Both the position numbers and the translations under genes were made by a program. Positions 50,901 to 62,562 of a DNA stretch of 64,000 nucleotides are shown here, in pieces. Origin of the DNA: Chrysomallon squamiferum (taxonomy: Eukaryota; Mollusca; Gastropoda; Neomphalida; Peltospiridae); NCBI GenBank assembly GCA_012295275.1, contig CM022665.1, forward strand, positions 28,023,446 to 28,087,445. Reading direction: 5' to 3'. The notes beneath the pieces are model-generated. The model was not told where the DNA came from. It did not search any database and was given only the letters and a program-made list of their open reading frames with translations. How positions within the stretch are numbered: the stretch's first letter is position 1; each line of letters starts with the position of its first letter.

Positions 50901-53900
50901 GTATTTGATGTTAACTTTCATTCCTTGCAGAATATTTATGGAGTCATCATTAACATTTACACTTGTGATTTACAGATTAAAACATAGTATGAAGTTAGTA
51001 TTAATGTTAACTAAAACAAAAGCAGACATCATGAGCTCTTTCCAATCTTTTATTTATTTATTTTTTTGTTAAAATGAACTAATAAAATCAAAGCCTTTAC
51101 ACACATATCATTTAATGCTAGCTTTTGTTTTTATTATTATTATTATTATTAGTGTTTCCTTTCTTTCTATTTATTTATTTATTTATTTATTCAATCATTT
51201 CAAATACTTTTTTTTTTCCCTATAATATATATTTGTCAACAGGATTATATTAAATCCAACATAAAATAGAAAAAGCCATACATAGTTATACTCTGCTTCT
51301 AAGTTTTGTCTAAACACCAAGTCCAAAGTTTCATGAACTACCAATTAAAAACATGCACTATTATTATAAACTATAATTATAATAATAACCACTATAACAT
51401 AAAAATTAAAACTAAAATAAAATGTACTGAAAATAAATACAGAATGACAATAAATGGTCTGAAATCTGAATAGCTTAAAAAATCTACTTTTTTCTGTTAT
51501 GCAAAATATGCTCTATTTAATTATGTACATAACACATTGATTTTCTACATTTCATACATTTCTTTCAGGTGTTTTTTTGGTACTCTTCAAGTAAGAAGAA
51601 ACAGACTGATTAAATACATTTAAAGGATTTCAGATACAAATTAAGTGCACACCACTTACCATTATGTTTGAAAGTTTTGATGGTAGCTCCTGACAGTCTG
51701 GCTCCAAGAACAATTGATGCATGGTTCATATTATCACTCAGAATCAGACACCCCTTAGAAAGATAGATTATGTATATTATTGCATAAAATCAGAAATTCC
51801 TTAGATATATAATGAATATTGTTTTAAAGAATCAGACATTCCTTAGAAATGAATATTACTGCATAAAATCCCTTGTGATAGGATGATACATTGTGAATGT
51901 TATTGTACAGAGTCTGACATTCATTGCAACCAGATAGATATGTTATGAATATAATTGCAGAGAATCAGACATAACTGTAACAGAAATATCTATAAATGCA
52001 TATTATCATTTACAATCTGACAACCCTCATAATGAATCAGATAATGAAGCACACTTGCATTTGCACAGGCACACACATACACAATTTTATAAATATATCA
52101 CATATTATAGTTAACTGTTTTTATTTATTATGACCTACATTTGCTATCAATATCGTATGACAACAGAACAACATGGCTGTAATGTTATTTCAGACTCTGA
52201 ATTAAAAATGTAAAATTAGTAAGTATTATATATCAGATTACCTTTTGCACTAAACATGGAATGTTCATAGAGTTTGTGGCAAAACCCATAGGAAATGTTA
52301 TAGCTGCCTCTAAGCCTAAGAACTGTGCTAGTAAAGTATCAAGCTCTTTATGAACAGCCATGTAACCTAAAATATAAAATATATAAACTGACACACTAAC
52401 TGGACAGTTAATGACAGTAGTATCAAAATAATAAATTTGTTAATAATCTTTTCTCTTATCATTATTAATTTTTAATTTAAATAAATTAAATAAATAAATA
52501 AATAAATTTAAAAGAATTATATACAAACAAAAAATTCAGTTTTGTTTATTTCAAAACAAAAAGTATGTATTATTATGCCTGTATATATTGATAAGCCAAA
52601 TGCTTCTTAGAGAAATAGGTGCATATGTGTGTCTGTTTATGTATATATGTGAGTAAATGTATGTATGTATCTATAATGTCTGTTTGTGTTTGTGTGCATA
52701 TACATCTGTGTGCACCTCTAGCTGTGTTTGTGTGTGTGTGTGTGCATTTGTCTCTGTCTTGAATGTTTTAAGCATTCCAGTGTCTTGTTAGTTTACTGGT
52801 AAATAATAAAATTTAGAACTGTACCATATTCTTGACGTGATGCTCCTATGCCAACACCACACTGCTTGGTGACTTCTTCTACCATGTCAATACATGGTCC
52901 TTTGTTTTCTCCAAAACCAAGGTAATTGTACGAACCAAAGTTGAGTACTTTCAACCGTTTCCCTGTCAACCTATAAAAAAAAAAAAAAAAAAATACTAAA
53001 ATAAAATGAAAAAAAAAATTAAAATTAAATAAATTAAATTAAAAAAAAGTAAATTATGAACACATACAATGGATTTTTGTAATAAAGAATACGTACATTG
53101 GAGCTCTAGCTGGGTAAATAAAGAACCATAGCTGAAACTGTCAAGACTACTTTAAACAACATAATTCTGACATATTATAGATTTACAAAATCAGATATAC
53201 TATATCTAACTGTATTCTTATATACTCTTATAAACTGCATAATGGACTTTATTTCATAATAGTATCAAAAACATTATACGAGATATATGTTCCATAAACA
53301 AAATAGCTTATTTTATTATATGTGTTTTGACAATATAAATACATAATAATAAAAAATCAAATCAAATACATGTTATTAAGATCACTCACTCTAATTTCCA
53401 ATAATTATCATGACTGACTCTCTCTAAAATGTCAATCTTTGCTCCAGCTACACTTCCAACTGGTCTGTCCCATGAGTCTCGAACTAAACGAAACATATGT
53501 CTGAGGTAGAAATTCTCCCAAGAGGAATAAAGTGGGACAAATCCCTGAAAATTTTTAAAATTCTTCATTATAATTAACCTCAGTGATTAGGTCACCAAAC
53601 CATGCTCTAATTCAGTGATTCTCAAACCTTTTAACTATAGTGAAACTAGTATTTTTATTTTATATTTTTTTTTTCACTTTAGTGTACGAAGGAATTCTCA
53701 GTCTATTAAATAGGAAACGCATATTAATGTATTGACAAATTCTGCTTCCCAAACATTCTTCCAGAACCCCTGGGTTTGCAATTGTAGATTACAGAAACCC
53801 TAAGATTATATGAAATCCATGGTTGGGAATCACTGTTCTAAACTAACTTTCTAACATATCAACACATCCACATTCTTGGATTCTGTGCCTATGACAGACA

Positions 53901-56900
53901 TGTTTAAACATTCACTAGACACATGCATGCTTCCAGTGGTTTAATGAATCAATGTTAGCTTACTTTTATTACTGGCTCTATTCCACTTTCAGATTTTTTA
54001 ATTCCATAATGATAAAGAATGTCTCTAATGTGCCCAAAAATAAACAAGAGAGTATAGCTGAGGTATGCAAACATGGCTGGCAGTAGTGGTGTTTCTTCAA
54101 ATGATTCATAGAAAGTATCCCTCCAGTTTTTTTCAGTATGCTGAAAAATAAAATGAAATACAAATATTGATATAAATATTAATCCCTTCACAACAGAGGT
54201 GGGTACAATCATATAATCATAATGGTAAAAATATGAACTCTTGTAGAAATAGATGATATCGGGCATGAAGTAGAACTTCTCACTAACTTTTGCATATTCC
54301 TTTAAGAAACTTATACTAATCAGTTTAGTAATCATTTTTACTTATAAAAAACTACCAACTTTCATATAAAATATCACATACAGAATATCTATAAGTCATT
54401 TCTCACTGACGTCATCCTTTCTTTTTGAACAACTCATATCTTGCACTCATTTAGCTATATTTTAAATGAATTACAAACAATGTCTATTTTACCCAGAGAA
54501 CCTCAGGAGCTCATCACATGAAGAAACTTAAGTAAATGCCAAGTAATGTCCATTCTGATTACATCTGGTAAGTGAGAACAAAACCTGGTTGTAAGTTCAT
54601 ATTTAAATATAAACTAAACAGTGAACAGTAAAAAAGTAAATCTGTATTTAAAAGATACAAATTAATACAATTGTAAAACTTATTTTCTTGTAATTCTGGG
54701 TTTTCTAGAGAAGAGATAAATGGTCTGCTGCTGTATTTTCAATTAGCAGTTTATTCATATATCATGAGTCAGCAATAAAACACAAAAATTACAAATTGTG
54801 ACAGCTGAAGTAGGCACTACAAGTACAGAGAAAATAAAAATCCAAACGATAGTAACAGTCATTACAAATACTCCAGAGGTAAAAAAGCCATAAAAAAAAG
54901 CAAATAAAATAAAATAAATAAAATAATGTAAAAAACAACAAAAAAAAACAACAATAGAAATTAAATTAAATGAAATAAGAAAGAAATATGAAATGAAAAA
55001 AATTCAATTTTTGTACTATAATTAAAAAACATTAAAATATAATAATGACATGAACAGTCTAAACTTAGAGATGTACTGATAACAAATCAAAGTGAATAAA
55101 ATTCCAGTAGTCTATAGGAAACTTTCATAACTTGTTACAAAATAATATTTACAACAAAAAAAATTATTAAAATAATTTCAGTTTCAGCTTTCAAAAGTCT
55201 GCAGATAATATATTCTTTATATTGAGTAATAAGTATCTGCAGCTTGTTTTTCATGTTCATGTATTTTAATGGAGACAAAAAATATGATAATAAGAATAAA
55301 TATTGTAGAGGAATAAAAGTAATTTAAATATTTTGTTGTAATATCTTTATATATGACCCAATTATTTTTAGATTTTCTCTGAAAGAAACAACATTGGTTT
55401 AATCTTAATTTGTAGTTCTGTTTAATGTGACTAGTATTAAATCAGCAATCATACTGGTTCTGACATTCATAATATTCATGAATAAACAGTCACAACCAGT
55501 TATTGTAATATTTCATCATTGTAAATATAAAGAAACCACAATGTAAATCTTAATATAAAAACACAGAGAAACAACAAAATATTTATTTCAGTTTAATAGT
55601 AATTAAAAAGGAAGAAGCAATAATTTGAATACATACTCAAATCATGCAGTTAAATACTGATACCAGACCATTTATCCAACTTGAAGAAAACTAGAATTAC
55701 CCAGATGATGTAGTTGCATTTTGTAGATCAGTTTGTAAGTGTATTAATTTGTATTTTAAATAAAATTTTGTTCTTTAGTTTGCACTGAATATTTTACAAA
55801 CCTAGGTCTGGAGAGAAAAGGAAAATTCAGAAATCTAGATTACATCAAGATTGCTTGATACAGGTACCAAACCACGTATCTGGCTTCCAGAAACCCAGAA
55901 AATTGGAAAAACTGCTATTTTTGAAACTGGCTACTTGTGAATTAGGCACACTTTATTTTAGTTTCCATGATGCCAGTTCAAATGAGAATTTCTAGGTACA
56001 GGTGATCCCATCACAATAAGTTAGTATTAGTTTCAGTTTACTCTCATTTTCATTTATTATCATATCTGAAAGACTATCAGAAATGCATCTTACTAGTGAA
56101 AAGTGTATTCTAAAGATTTTTTAATTAAGACTAAGTGAATTAATAAGAATCAAACCAAAATGTATTTATCTGTATGTTAAATACAGTTTCATTCTTTACT
56201 TTTAATTATTTAATTTTATATTTGAAGTAAAGATGTAGCTGGTATGAAGAAGTCTGATAAACGCAGAAAACTGTATCACCTACAGTCCCCAGCTTGATCC
56301 TTATTCCAAACTGCTTGGTTCTGGAAGAGGTTCAGATTTTGGATTTTTTCACATTTTGAAATATAAGTCTAGGAATGAAGCCTAAGTAAAAATTCCATTT
56401 ATATTTCACATATTGCTGGTACAAATAATCTGCAAGGTTTTTTGGGGTTTTTTTTATGTAATATTTTTAATAATTTTATACATAAAATAAAAGTCTGTCC
56501 AGACTCATTGGGGCCTGAGGCATTCTGGATTTCTGGATTTTCTGGATTTCTGGATTTTCCAGTTTTCTGGTACCAAGGCATCTAAATAAGTAAATAATTA
56601 GCCATAAACATTTTAATATTAAAAACATAAAGAAAATTAACAATACACAACTGTGGTGACTCGACACGTAAACAATGCAGCGAGTGAATGAATGCCATGT
56701 GGCTTGAAAAAGTAGTTCCAGGCAGAAGTAGACACAATCTATGAAAAGAGCATCAGGGAAATAACTTCCAGATAATTGGTCTGCTACCTGTAATATGTCA
56801 TGTTTTACTTCTTTTCCAGTTATATAAATCTATCAAATATTTTAAGTGCTATACAGAAATGTTTGAACAAATGTCAGATTATGTATATAGAAACACACCT

Positions 56901-59900
56901 CAGAAGTATTTGAATATATAAATTATGCACATATATTTCCTTCCTAAGATTACTGAATATGCAACAGTGAGCAGGTGTACAATTCATACACACATACACA
57001 CTCAAACCTAGCATAATCTGTGTGTGTGTGTTTAAACTTAGTACAAAAAGTTAAGAGCCACCTAATTATATGTTAATGATGCTTTGGCTTGATAGGAAAA
57101 TTAGAAATAAATGTAACTAATATTACAAACAATGATACATCTGTGTACATTTCAGTGTACAATGCACATACTGTATGTTAATGTTCACTTGGATACACCA
57201 AAATAATGTGATCTTACAGTTCACAGATAAACTGTCTCTAGGTGCTGAAATAAACATCAGCTGACTTACAAGCACATCTATGAACATTTGATGTGAAGAA
57301 GGGATTGAACAGTCAGGAATCTGGCTTCTTGGTAAAGGGTCCACTGGTCAGATGAGTACTGATGGAGACAGGATTAAAGTTGATTTGCTCCTTAATACAC
57401 TGAAGGTGGTGGGAGATCAGTAACAAATGGTAATGTATTTCATATGGATGCAAACTGGTCCCATGCAAGGAATATTAAATGGGGAGATATATAGCTCTGA
57501 CATGCTTCATCCTATCTGGTGTTGCATTTTGACAAACATCTTCTAAGAGATCAACCTATGTAAATGGATTACAATGTTCACTCTCACAGAGGAAGGGTTG
57601 TAGTGGGGTTTCTTCAGCAGGTGGCCATACACATGGCTAGACTGCAGAAACCTGTTTTTCTCTGCACACTCATACTGTTTTTCAGTACCACATGATAATC
57701 TCATATGTGATGTAAGCAATGACTTGTTTTCTACTGATGACTCCTAAAAAAACATCTTTATTCAATTCTCTTGTTGTTTTGTGTAAAACTTTCATCGTTC
57801 TACTTACATGTCTTTCCAAATTTTAATAACATTGCAAACATTTGGTGGCATTTAACTTTACAGTCAGTACTACTCAAAAACTATATGGGTATGTTTGTGT
57901 GCATTTGTGTGTTGTGTGTGTCTCGACAAAAAAACATTTTTCCTTAAGTTCTTATACATATAACAATGAAACTAAATATTTTTATTATTGTTATTATTTT
58001 ATGGTTTATTTTGTATGTTTTTCTATTAATAATTAATTCAAAAATAATAACATTAGACATATTTGGTTTCTTTAGAAACAAAATTTTGTGATTGCTGGAT
58101 TGATGATCTATTCATCTATTATTCTATTCATCTTTTATTTATTTATATTAAAACATTTTTTTTTTTATTAGTACAGTTTTAATGAATAACAATCAGTGTA
58201 ACAATAAAAAAAAAGTATAGTTTAAAATATCTGGGACCTGGGTTTTTTCCCCTATTGTCATCATCTATGTGGACAAAAAAATGGTGGCATTAAGATGCTT
58301 TGTAATAGTATTATATTATTGTTACTGATTTATGTTGCTCCAAACAGTAAAATACTAATTTGGAAGTATAAAGAATTTTATTAGATATTTTATTTGTACA
58401 CTTTAATACAGTTCTTAAGGCAAACACTTTTGTCTGGACTATAGGAGATCTGGAAACCACATTTCATAGAAAAATCAGTGATTTATGGATTATCAGTTAA
58501 CCACAGACTTTCCTAGAAGCTAAATGTACTGATGTAATAACTAACAAAAAAGACACAATTACATTTTATAAGTGGGTGTTGTAGTTATTTATATAAATAT
58601 ATAATTTTTTTTTGTGTGTGTGTGTGCTAATAATAAGGATAAACATTATATAATAACTCTCAGATACCTGGTTTATTAATAAATGATTTTTGTTTTTTAA
58701 TATGGACTTGGAAAGTTCCAGTTTTATCAGAATTTTGATATATTATCTTAAAAATATAAATAAATTAGGGTTTATGAAATCTGGCAGGTATTGTCAGGAT
58801 TTTATTTTAATCTGAATATAAATTAGACTGGTGAAATATGCACACAAATTATAATATTTTAAAATCTAAGAATCAAAGATTTGATATCTGCCTTTATTTG
58901 TCCTATTGCAATTTTAAAAAAAAGAAGAGAGAGAGACAGAGAAAGAATGAAATTATGTAATTAGATAATGATTTCAGTATACTTATCATGGGCACAATGT
59001 CTAACTGACTCTTTAATGTTCAGTATTTTTATATGATTTATTAATAATCATTACTATGCAGGTAAGTAATGACAACCAGAATATCTTTCTCTCACACTGA
59101 TGTATGAAGTTAAAGAATTATGTTTTACTTTAAAATATCATTTTTCAATTACCAACAACAGGCATCAGAAACAATCCTGATATATGCTTTTCAGTTTGAA
59201 GAAATAAAACAAACAAAAACAAAAAAATAATAATAATAAAAAAATAACATTAAAAAATCCACTAACAAGCAATCCCTGACAACCACTAGTAATTGTGTGT
59301 CACAGAATTCAGATTGCATAACAAATTTATCTTTCTGCGACATCTGCCTTTTTATTTTCATGCCATGGAATTCAAACTGCATAAGAAAATGTAACTTCAA
59401 CCACATCCACACTTTTAATTTTTGCTGCCAATTGTTCAACTCCGTGGCATTGTTTTAAAAGGGCTGGCACTTGGTAATTAAGAAGTGAAGGTGGGGAACT
59501 AATGTTTTTGAATGACACTGTCTTTATGGACAAGTATGGTAAGCAAATGTCTATTCTTATTTTGATAAGGTGTAATGTGCAATTAACCTGTGTCAATAAT
59601 TTTTAATATACCTAAAATTTTAATTGTTTAATCTGTCCTCTGTGCAGAACTTATTTTGTCTTGGTTACCTGTATGAGCTTACTTGTATCATTAATCAGAA
59701 TTACTTAAATATATATATTGTCAATTGTATGGTGTATATCATAATTAAATAATTAACGTGAATCTTGTGTTGTGTTTATTTCTCTAGTGGATAAGATAGA
59801 CTTACTGATTTATATAGATTGCTGTCAATTTAGCATTTATATTCCTTGTTAGGTGGCCATTAAAACACTTTGTTACCCAAGACTGAGCCTTAATAAAACA

Positions 59901-61217
59901 TACAAGATGTTTAATGGTGTGGGCTGCATGACACAGTGAGTTTTGAATAAACTAGTCAGTTTTTATCTTTTAGTATCCATTACTATTTTTAAATATATTA
60001 CAACATACCAACAATATCAAAATATGTTGACAAACCATTATGATTATTGGTAATAAATAAATAAGTATATTCAAGTATATCAATAATTTCAAAAACAAAG
60101 CAGTCATTGTTGTTTGGTTTTCTTTGTAACCAGCTGGATTAGTCCACAGGTCCAAGAGATCAATAAAAAAAAATAATAATAATAATAACAACAACAATAA
60201 CAACCACAACTATAATATACATTACTATTATTGCTAATACTACTATTTTTCTGCTACTACAACTATTATTATAATACTGTTACTCCAAGTATCAGTACTG
60301 CTACTATTACAACCACCATCAACACTACTAGTTCTACTTCTACTACTACTGCTACTGACACCAGTGACAGAAATGGAGGAAATATGCAGTGGGACATTAC
60401 CCCACTGTTTAGTTTTCAATTCCTCTCCTAGCATGGGATAATAATGAGATGTTTATTAGTTAACCTTTGTAAGTGTCTTACAGTATCTAGACTGTCTCCT
60501 TTCCGTGGACATTGACATGCTCCTAGTTCCTAAAAAAACACTTCCATCACAGAATAGTACTATTACATTATTTGTACTGCTACTACAAGTACTACTGTTA
60601 TGACTATTACTACCAGTCACTCTCATTATTACTAATGTATTTAACAGCTTCTGCCATTATCACTAATATTATTATTACCACAACCCTACTACTACTACTA
60701 TTATTCTGCTGCTATTATGTCTACTACTACTACTATGACATTATGATATTACTGTTGTTAACAATAACACTAATAACAACAGCAATAATAATAATAATAA
60801 TAATAATAATAATTAGCACTGGTCTGTTTATTATTGATGTATGAATAATTATAAGTTGTAACAGAAAATAACTGAACAAATACAAAGAACCGGTTTCATC
60901 AGTAATGGCTATGTCTGGAGCTGTAATCAGTGACTTGCAGTCCCATGCATTTTATACTTTGAAGCAATAAATAATTTAATATTCTAACTCCTTTAAAGGT
61001 TCTTTTCTTGGAGAGGCAGCAAATGGGTGATATTTTTAAAATGAATTAATTCTGGTGTGTGTGTGTGTGAGATACAGTCTGAAGAACTTACCTGAACACG
61101 TTTTCCATTGACAATGCCATTCTTTGATCTCTTCATGGCAGAAGTGGTATTTAACTGATGATGTGGCAAACTGCTATCTTGATATAATTTTGAGTTCCTA
61201 ATTTCTGGAATGTTCTG

Positions 61218-61220
<3 letters not shown>
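44853..61220 (-). CDS. SPTLC2: Serine palmitoyltransferase, PLP-binding long-chain base subunit 2 (SPTLC2/3-like)
   Basis: Condenses serine with palmitoyl-CoA at the ER membrane, the first step of sphingolipid synthesis. It works with SPTLC1, which is not in this window. Exons: 61220-61092, 54140-53964, 53544-53390, 52970-52825, 52366-52242, 51753-51660, 49624-49519, 49185-48966, 48013-47887, 47543-47408, 46843-46714, 46103-46008, 44927-44853. Total 571 aa against 562 in human SPTLC2, with all phases closing. One membrane segment lies at about residues 62-81 after ESFEETPLL. The alpha-oxoamine synthase fold follows: [17 protein letters not shown] (about 250-266), DEAHSIG with the PLP-contacting Asp336 and His339, and GTFTKSF with Lys371, the Schiff-base lysine. 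VVVVGFPAT and [13 protein letters not shown] follow near the end. The C-terminal exon is poorly conserved and its 24 residues are less certain. Orthology to SPTLC2 rather than SPTLC3 is by default. Confidence 0.94.
45525..45730. repeat. Degenerate minisatellite in the last SPTLC2 intron
   Basis: About five units of 30-50 bp share TAGGTTTAAAG, then TAATATTACTTA, for example near 45561, 45599, 45626, 45660 and 45697. Confidence 0.65.
46300..46445 (+). repeat. Diverged dispersed repeat, copy 1 (SPTLC2 intron 11)
   Basis: Shares AGCATCACAAAATAATTTAA and about 100 bp of further diverged similarity, in the same orientation, with 48330-48485. Both copies have a TCT-rich lead-in and an ATTCTACA block. 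Unit ends and family are unknown. Confidence 0.6.
48330..48485 (+). repeat. Diverged dispersed repeat, copy 2 (SPTLC2 intron 8)
   Basis: Partner of 46300-46445; similarity runs through AGCATCACAAAATAATTTAA, GAAATAGTC and ATTCTACA blocks. It could be an old segmental duplication or a short interspersed element. Confidence 0.6.
49642..49677. repeat. A-rich tract and (AAT)n just inside the SPTLC2 exon 7 acceptor intron
   Basis: On the minus strand these give a long T and TTA run ending at TTTTAATAG, so they form the polypyrimidine tract of the exon 7 acceptor. Confidence 0.7.
50790..51015. repeat. Degenerate minisatellite in SPTLC2 intron 6
   Basis: Three units (near 50795, 50878 and 50965) share TGTGATTTA, then ATTAAA and ending AATGTTAAC or GATGTTAAC. 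Spacing is about 83 and 87 bp. Confidence 0.6.
51737..52035. repeat. Degenerate tandem array overlapping the SPTLC2 exon 6 acceptor
   Basis: About seven units of 40-52 bp start AATCAGACATTCCTTAG or similar, then TGAATATTATTGCA. The first unit contains the 5' end of exon 6 and its 3' splice site (exon starts at 51753). Units near 51790 and 51830 still read TCTAAGGAAT on the minus strand, like the real CTAAG|GGG junction. The array lies in intron 5 apart from its first unit. Confidence 0.7.
53613..53835. mobile_element. hAT-type non-autonomous element (MITE)
   Basis: Ends are CAGTGATTCTCAAACC and GGTTGGGAATCACTG, an imperfect inverted pair. The 8-bp flanks CTCTAATT and TTCTAAAC agree at the central TCTAA, as expected for an old hAT target duplication. 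The interior keeps hAT-MITE-like AGAACCCCTGGGTT. It sits 70 bp upstream of SPTLC2 exon 3 in intron 2 and has no ORF. Confidence 0.75.
56524..56570. repeat. Short tandem repeat of TTCTGGATT
   Basis: Four to five copies of an 8-10-bp unit (TTCTGGATT with T-length variation), ending in a variant TTTTCCAGTTTTCTGG. Confidence 0.8.
60165..60357. repeat. Imperfect ACT/ATT/AAC trinucleotide array
   Basis: Period-3 sequence mixing TAA, ACA, ACC, TACT and CTG-type triplets. It produces Ser/Thr-rich open frames on both strands that are not genes. Confidence 0.85.
60556..60813. repeat. Second imperfect ACT/ATT trinucleotide array
   Basis: Period-3 mix of TAC, ACT and ATT triplets ending in a pure TAA run (60784-60813). 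It gives a Tyr/Leu-rich spurious ORF. Confidence 0.85.

Positions 61221-61250
<30 letters not shown>
61221..61250 (-). promoter_or_regulatory. 30-nt A tract immediately before the SPTLC2 start codon
   Basis: On the minus strand 30 A residues run directly into the ATG at 61220, in the predicted 5' UTR. It also serves as the A at -3 of the start context. It would read as ten lysines in frame if initiation occurred upstream, but the frame has no upstream ATG before the TAA at 61281-61283. Confidence 0.75.
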
Positions 61251-61251
<1 letters not shown>

Positions 61252-61257
61252 GTTATA

Positions 61258-61293
61258 TCACATGAATACTTTTGGAAAGTTTAGGCAATTCAT
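61258..61293 (-). promoter_or_regulatory. Upstream ORF in the SPTLC2 leader
   Basis: ATG at 61293, 11 codons, with a second ATG immediately before the TGA stop (61258-61260). It ends 37 nt before the main start, across the A tract. Position suggests translational control; use is inferred. Confidence 0.5.
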
Positions 61294-61315
61294 GTTCTGC
61301 TGTGTAGTGTGGTCC

Positions 61316-61325
61316 CTGAAATAAA
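61316..61325 (-). promoter_or_regulatory. Probable 5' UTR splice acceptor of SPTLC2
   Basis: A pyrimidine-rich TTTTATTTCAG on the minus strand ends at 61316. It implies that the first coding exon is 61315-61092 and that a non-coding exon and promoter lie further right, possibly outside the window. Confidence 0.45.
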
Positions 61326-61769
61326 AGAAAACAAATTTAAAATTAATTAACTTAAGGTGAGATATGGAAAAAATTAACAAAAGTAAGTAAACAACAATGT
61401 ATTGTTATTTGAAACATATGTATTACATTATTCATATATGTCATATATGTAAACTCAGTTGTTTATAGTTTGTTATGTAATATGATAAATATCTCACAAA
61501 GCAAAATAAACAGAAAACAGAAAAAACAGACATACACAAACAAACACAAATACACACAGGCACCCCAAAACAAAAATATACAAACCACTGTGGCATTATT
61601 AATATGAAAGAAAAATTAAAATATATTTCATTATCTAAAAAACAAAATACAAAAACAAAAACTAGAATAATAATCCAGTTATTATTAAAATGATTTTTGT
61701 TAAATCACATTATAAAAATTTCAAAAATCATTGCTCTTTTTCAAGTTTGACATGTGATGTGGTTTAGAT

Positions 61770-61803
61770 CAGGGGTTGCCAATGTGGTCAGTATCAACCC
61801 CTG
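61770..61803. mobile_element. Possible hAT element terminus with hairpin
   Basis: Begins CAGGGGTTG and ends CAACCCCTG, a perfect 9-bp inverted repeat with a 16-nt loop, and is followed by diverged TGATCAATGG sequence. The CAGGGGTTGCCAA start is typical of hAT termini. I found neither an opposite end nor a target duplication, so it may be a truncated copy. Confidence 0.4.
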
Positions 61804-62536
61804 TGATCAATGGTTACTCTCAAGCAATCAATGAGAACTAAAAGATTGTTAGGTCAGTGAAAGATAAATTGGTCTTTAGAAAGGTGGGTTTTTTTCAGAA
61901 ATTTTAATATTCAACAGAAAAAAAAGAACTTAAAATCTCAAAACAATTTATATATTGATTAAATAATAATAATAATGAAAAAAATATATGACATTTTTGA
62001 TGAACTTACAGAAATGTCTGTTGATCTCACAGCAAAAACATCATTCAAAAATAAGACAAGCAAATGTTTTGATGGAAGAGATTAATATTAGATATCCCAA
62101 AACCTGTGTATGTATGCTACCTTTTATTTCTTGATCAATATGAATGTATTAGAAATATAACAGTGATAAAAATATTCCATTGTTTCAATTGTCTACGATA
62201 GGCTTTTATTATTTAAAAATGATATTATTATTTAATTATTGACTACTAATGTCACTCATAAATGGAATTATTAAAAAGATATTATAACAATAATTAACAA
62301 ATAATTAAATTTAAAAAATGTATTTAGTTATTAGATTTCCTTAGCATATTTCTATTTAAAATACAGTGATAACATAAGACAGGCAGACAGACAGAGATAA
62401 AAAGATATATAAATGTAAATGTGACAGACACATAATACAGTGCAAAATTAAAGGCAAAAAGACTGTCCTATACAAGGTAAATAACTTCATTGTTCAAATT
62501 GAATAAATGTCATTCATTTGATTTAAAATGTTCTGA

Positions 62537-62562
62537 ACACACACACACACACACACACACAC
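62537..62562. repeat. (AC)n microsatellite
   Basis: Pure CA run of 26 nt, followed by TATG repeats to 62590. Confidence 0.95.

Larger units (their letters stand above)
54141..61091 (-). other. SPTLC2 intron 1 (7 kb)
   Basis: Contains a perfect CRE palindrome at 54407-54414, a TTCTGGATT tandem stretch at 56524-56570, TG runs near 57020 and 58614, and ACT/ATT trinucleotide arrays at 60165-60357 and 60556-60813. Less AT-biased patches at 56640-57760 and 59260-59600 hold fragments such as [19 protein letters not shown] (minus, about 59470-59415) that may be old transposon or pseudogene remains. I cannot name them. No additional SPTLC2 exon was needed or found. Confidence 0.6.

Noticed and set aside
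57123-57344. 73-codon minus-strand ORF as a gene
   Set aside because: No splice sites, family motifs or codon signal beyond a less AT-biased patch; left as an unassigned intronic patch.
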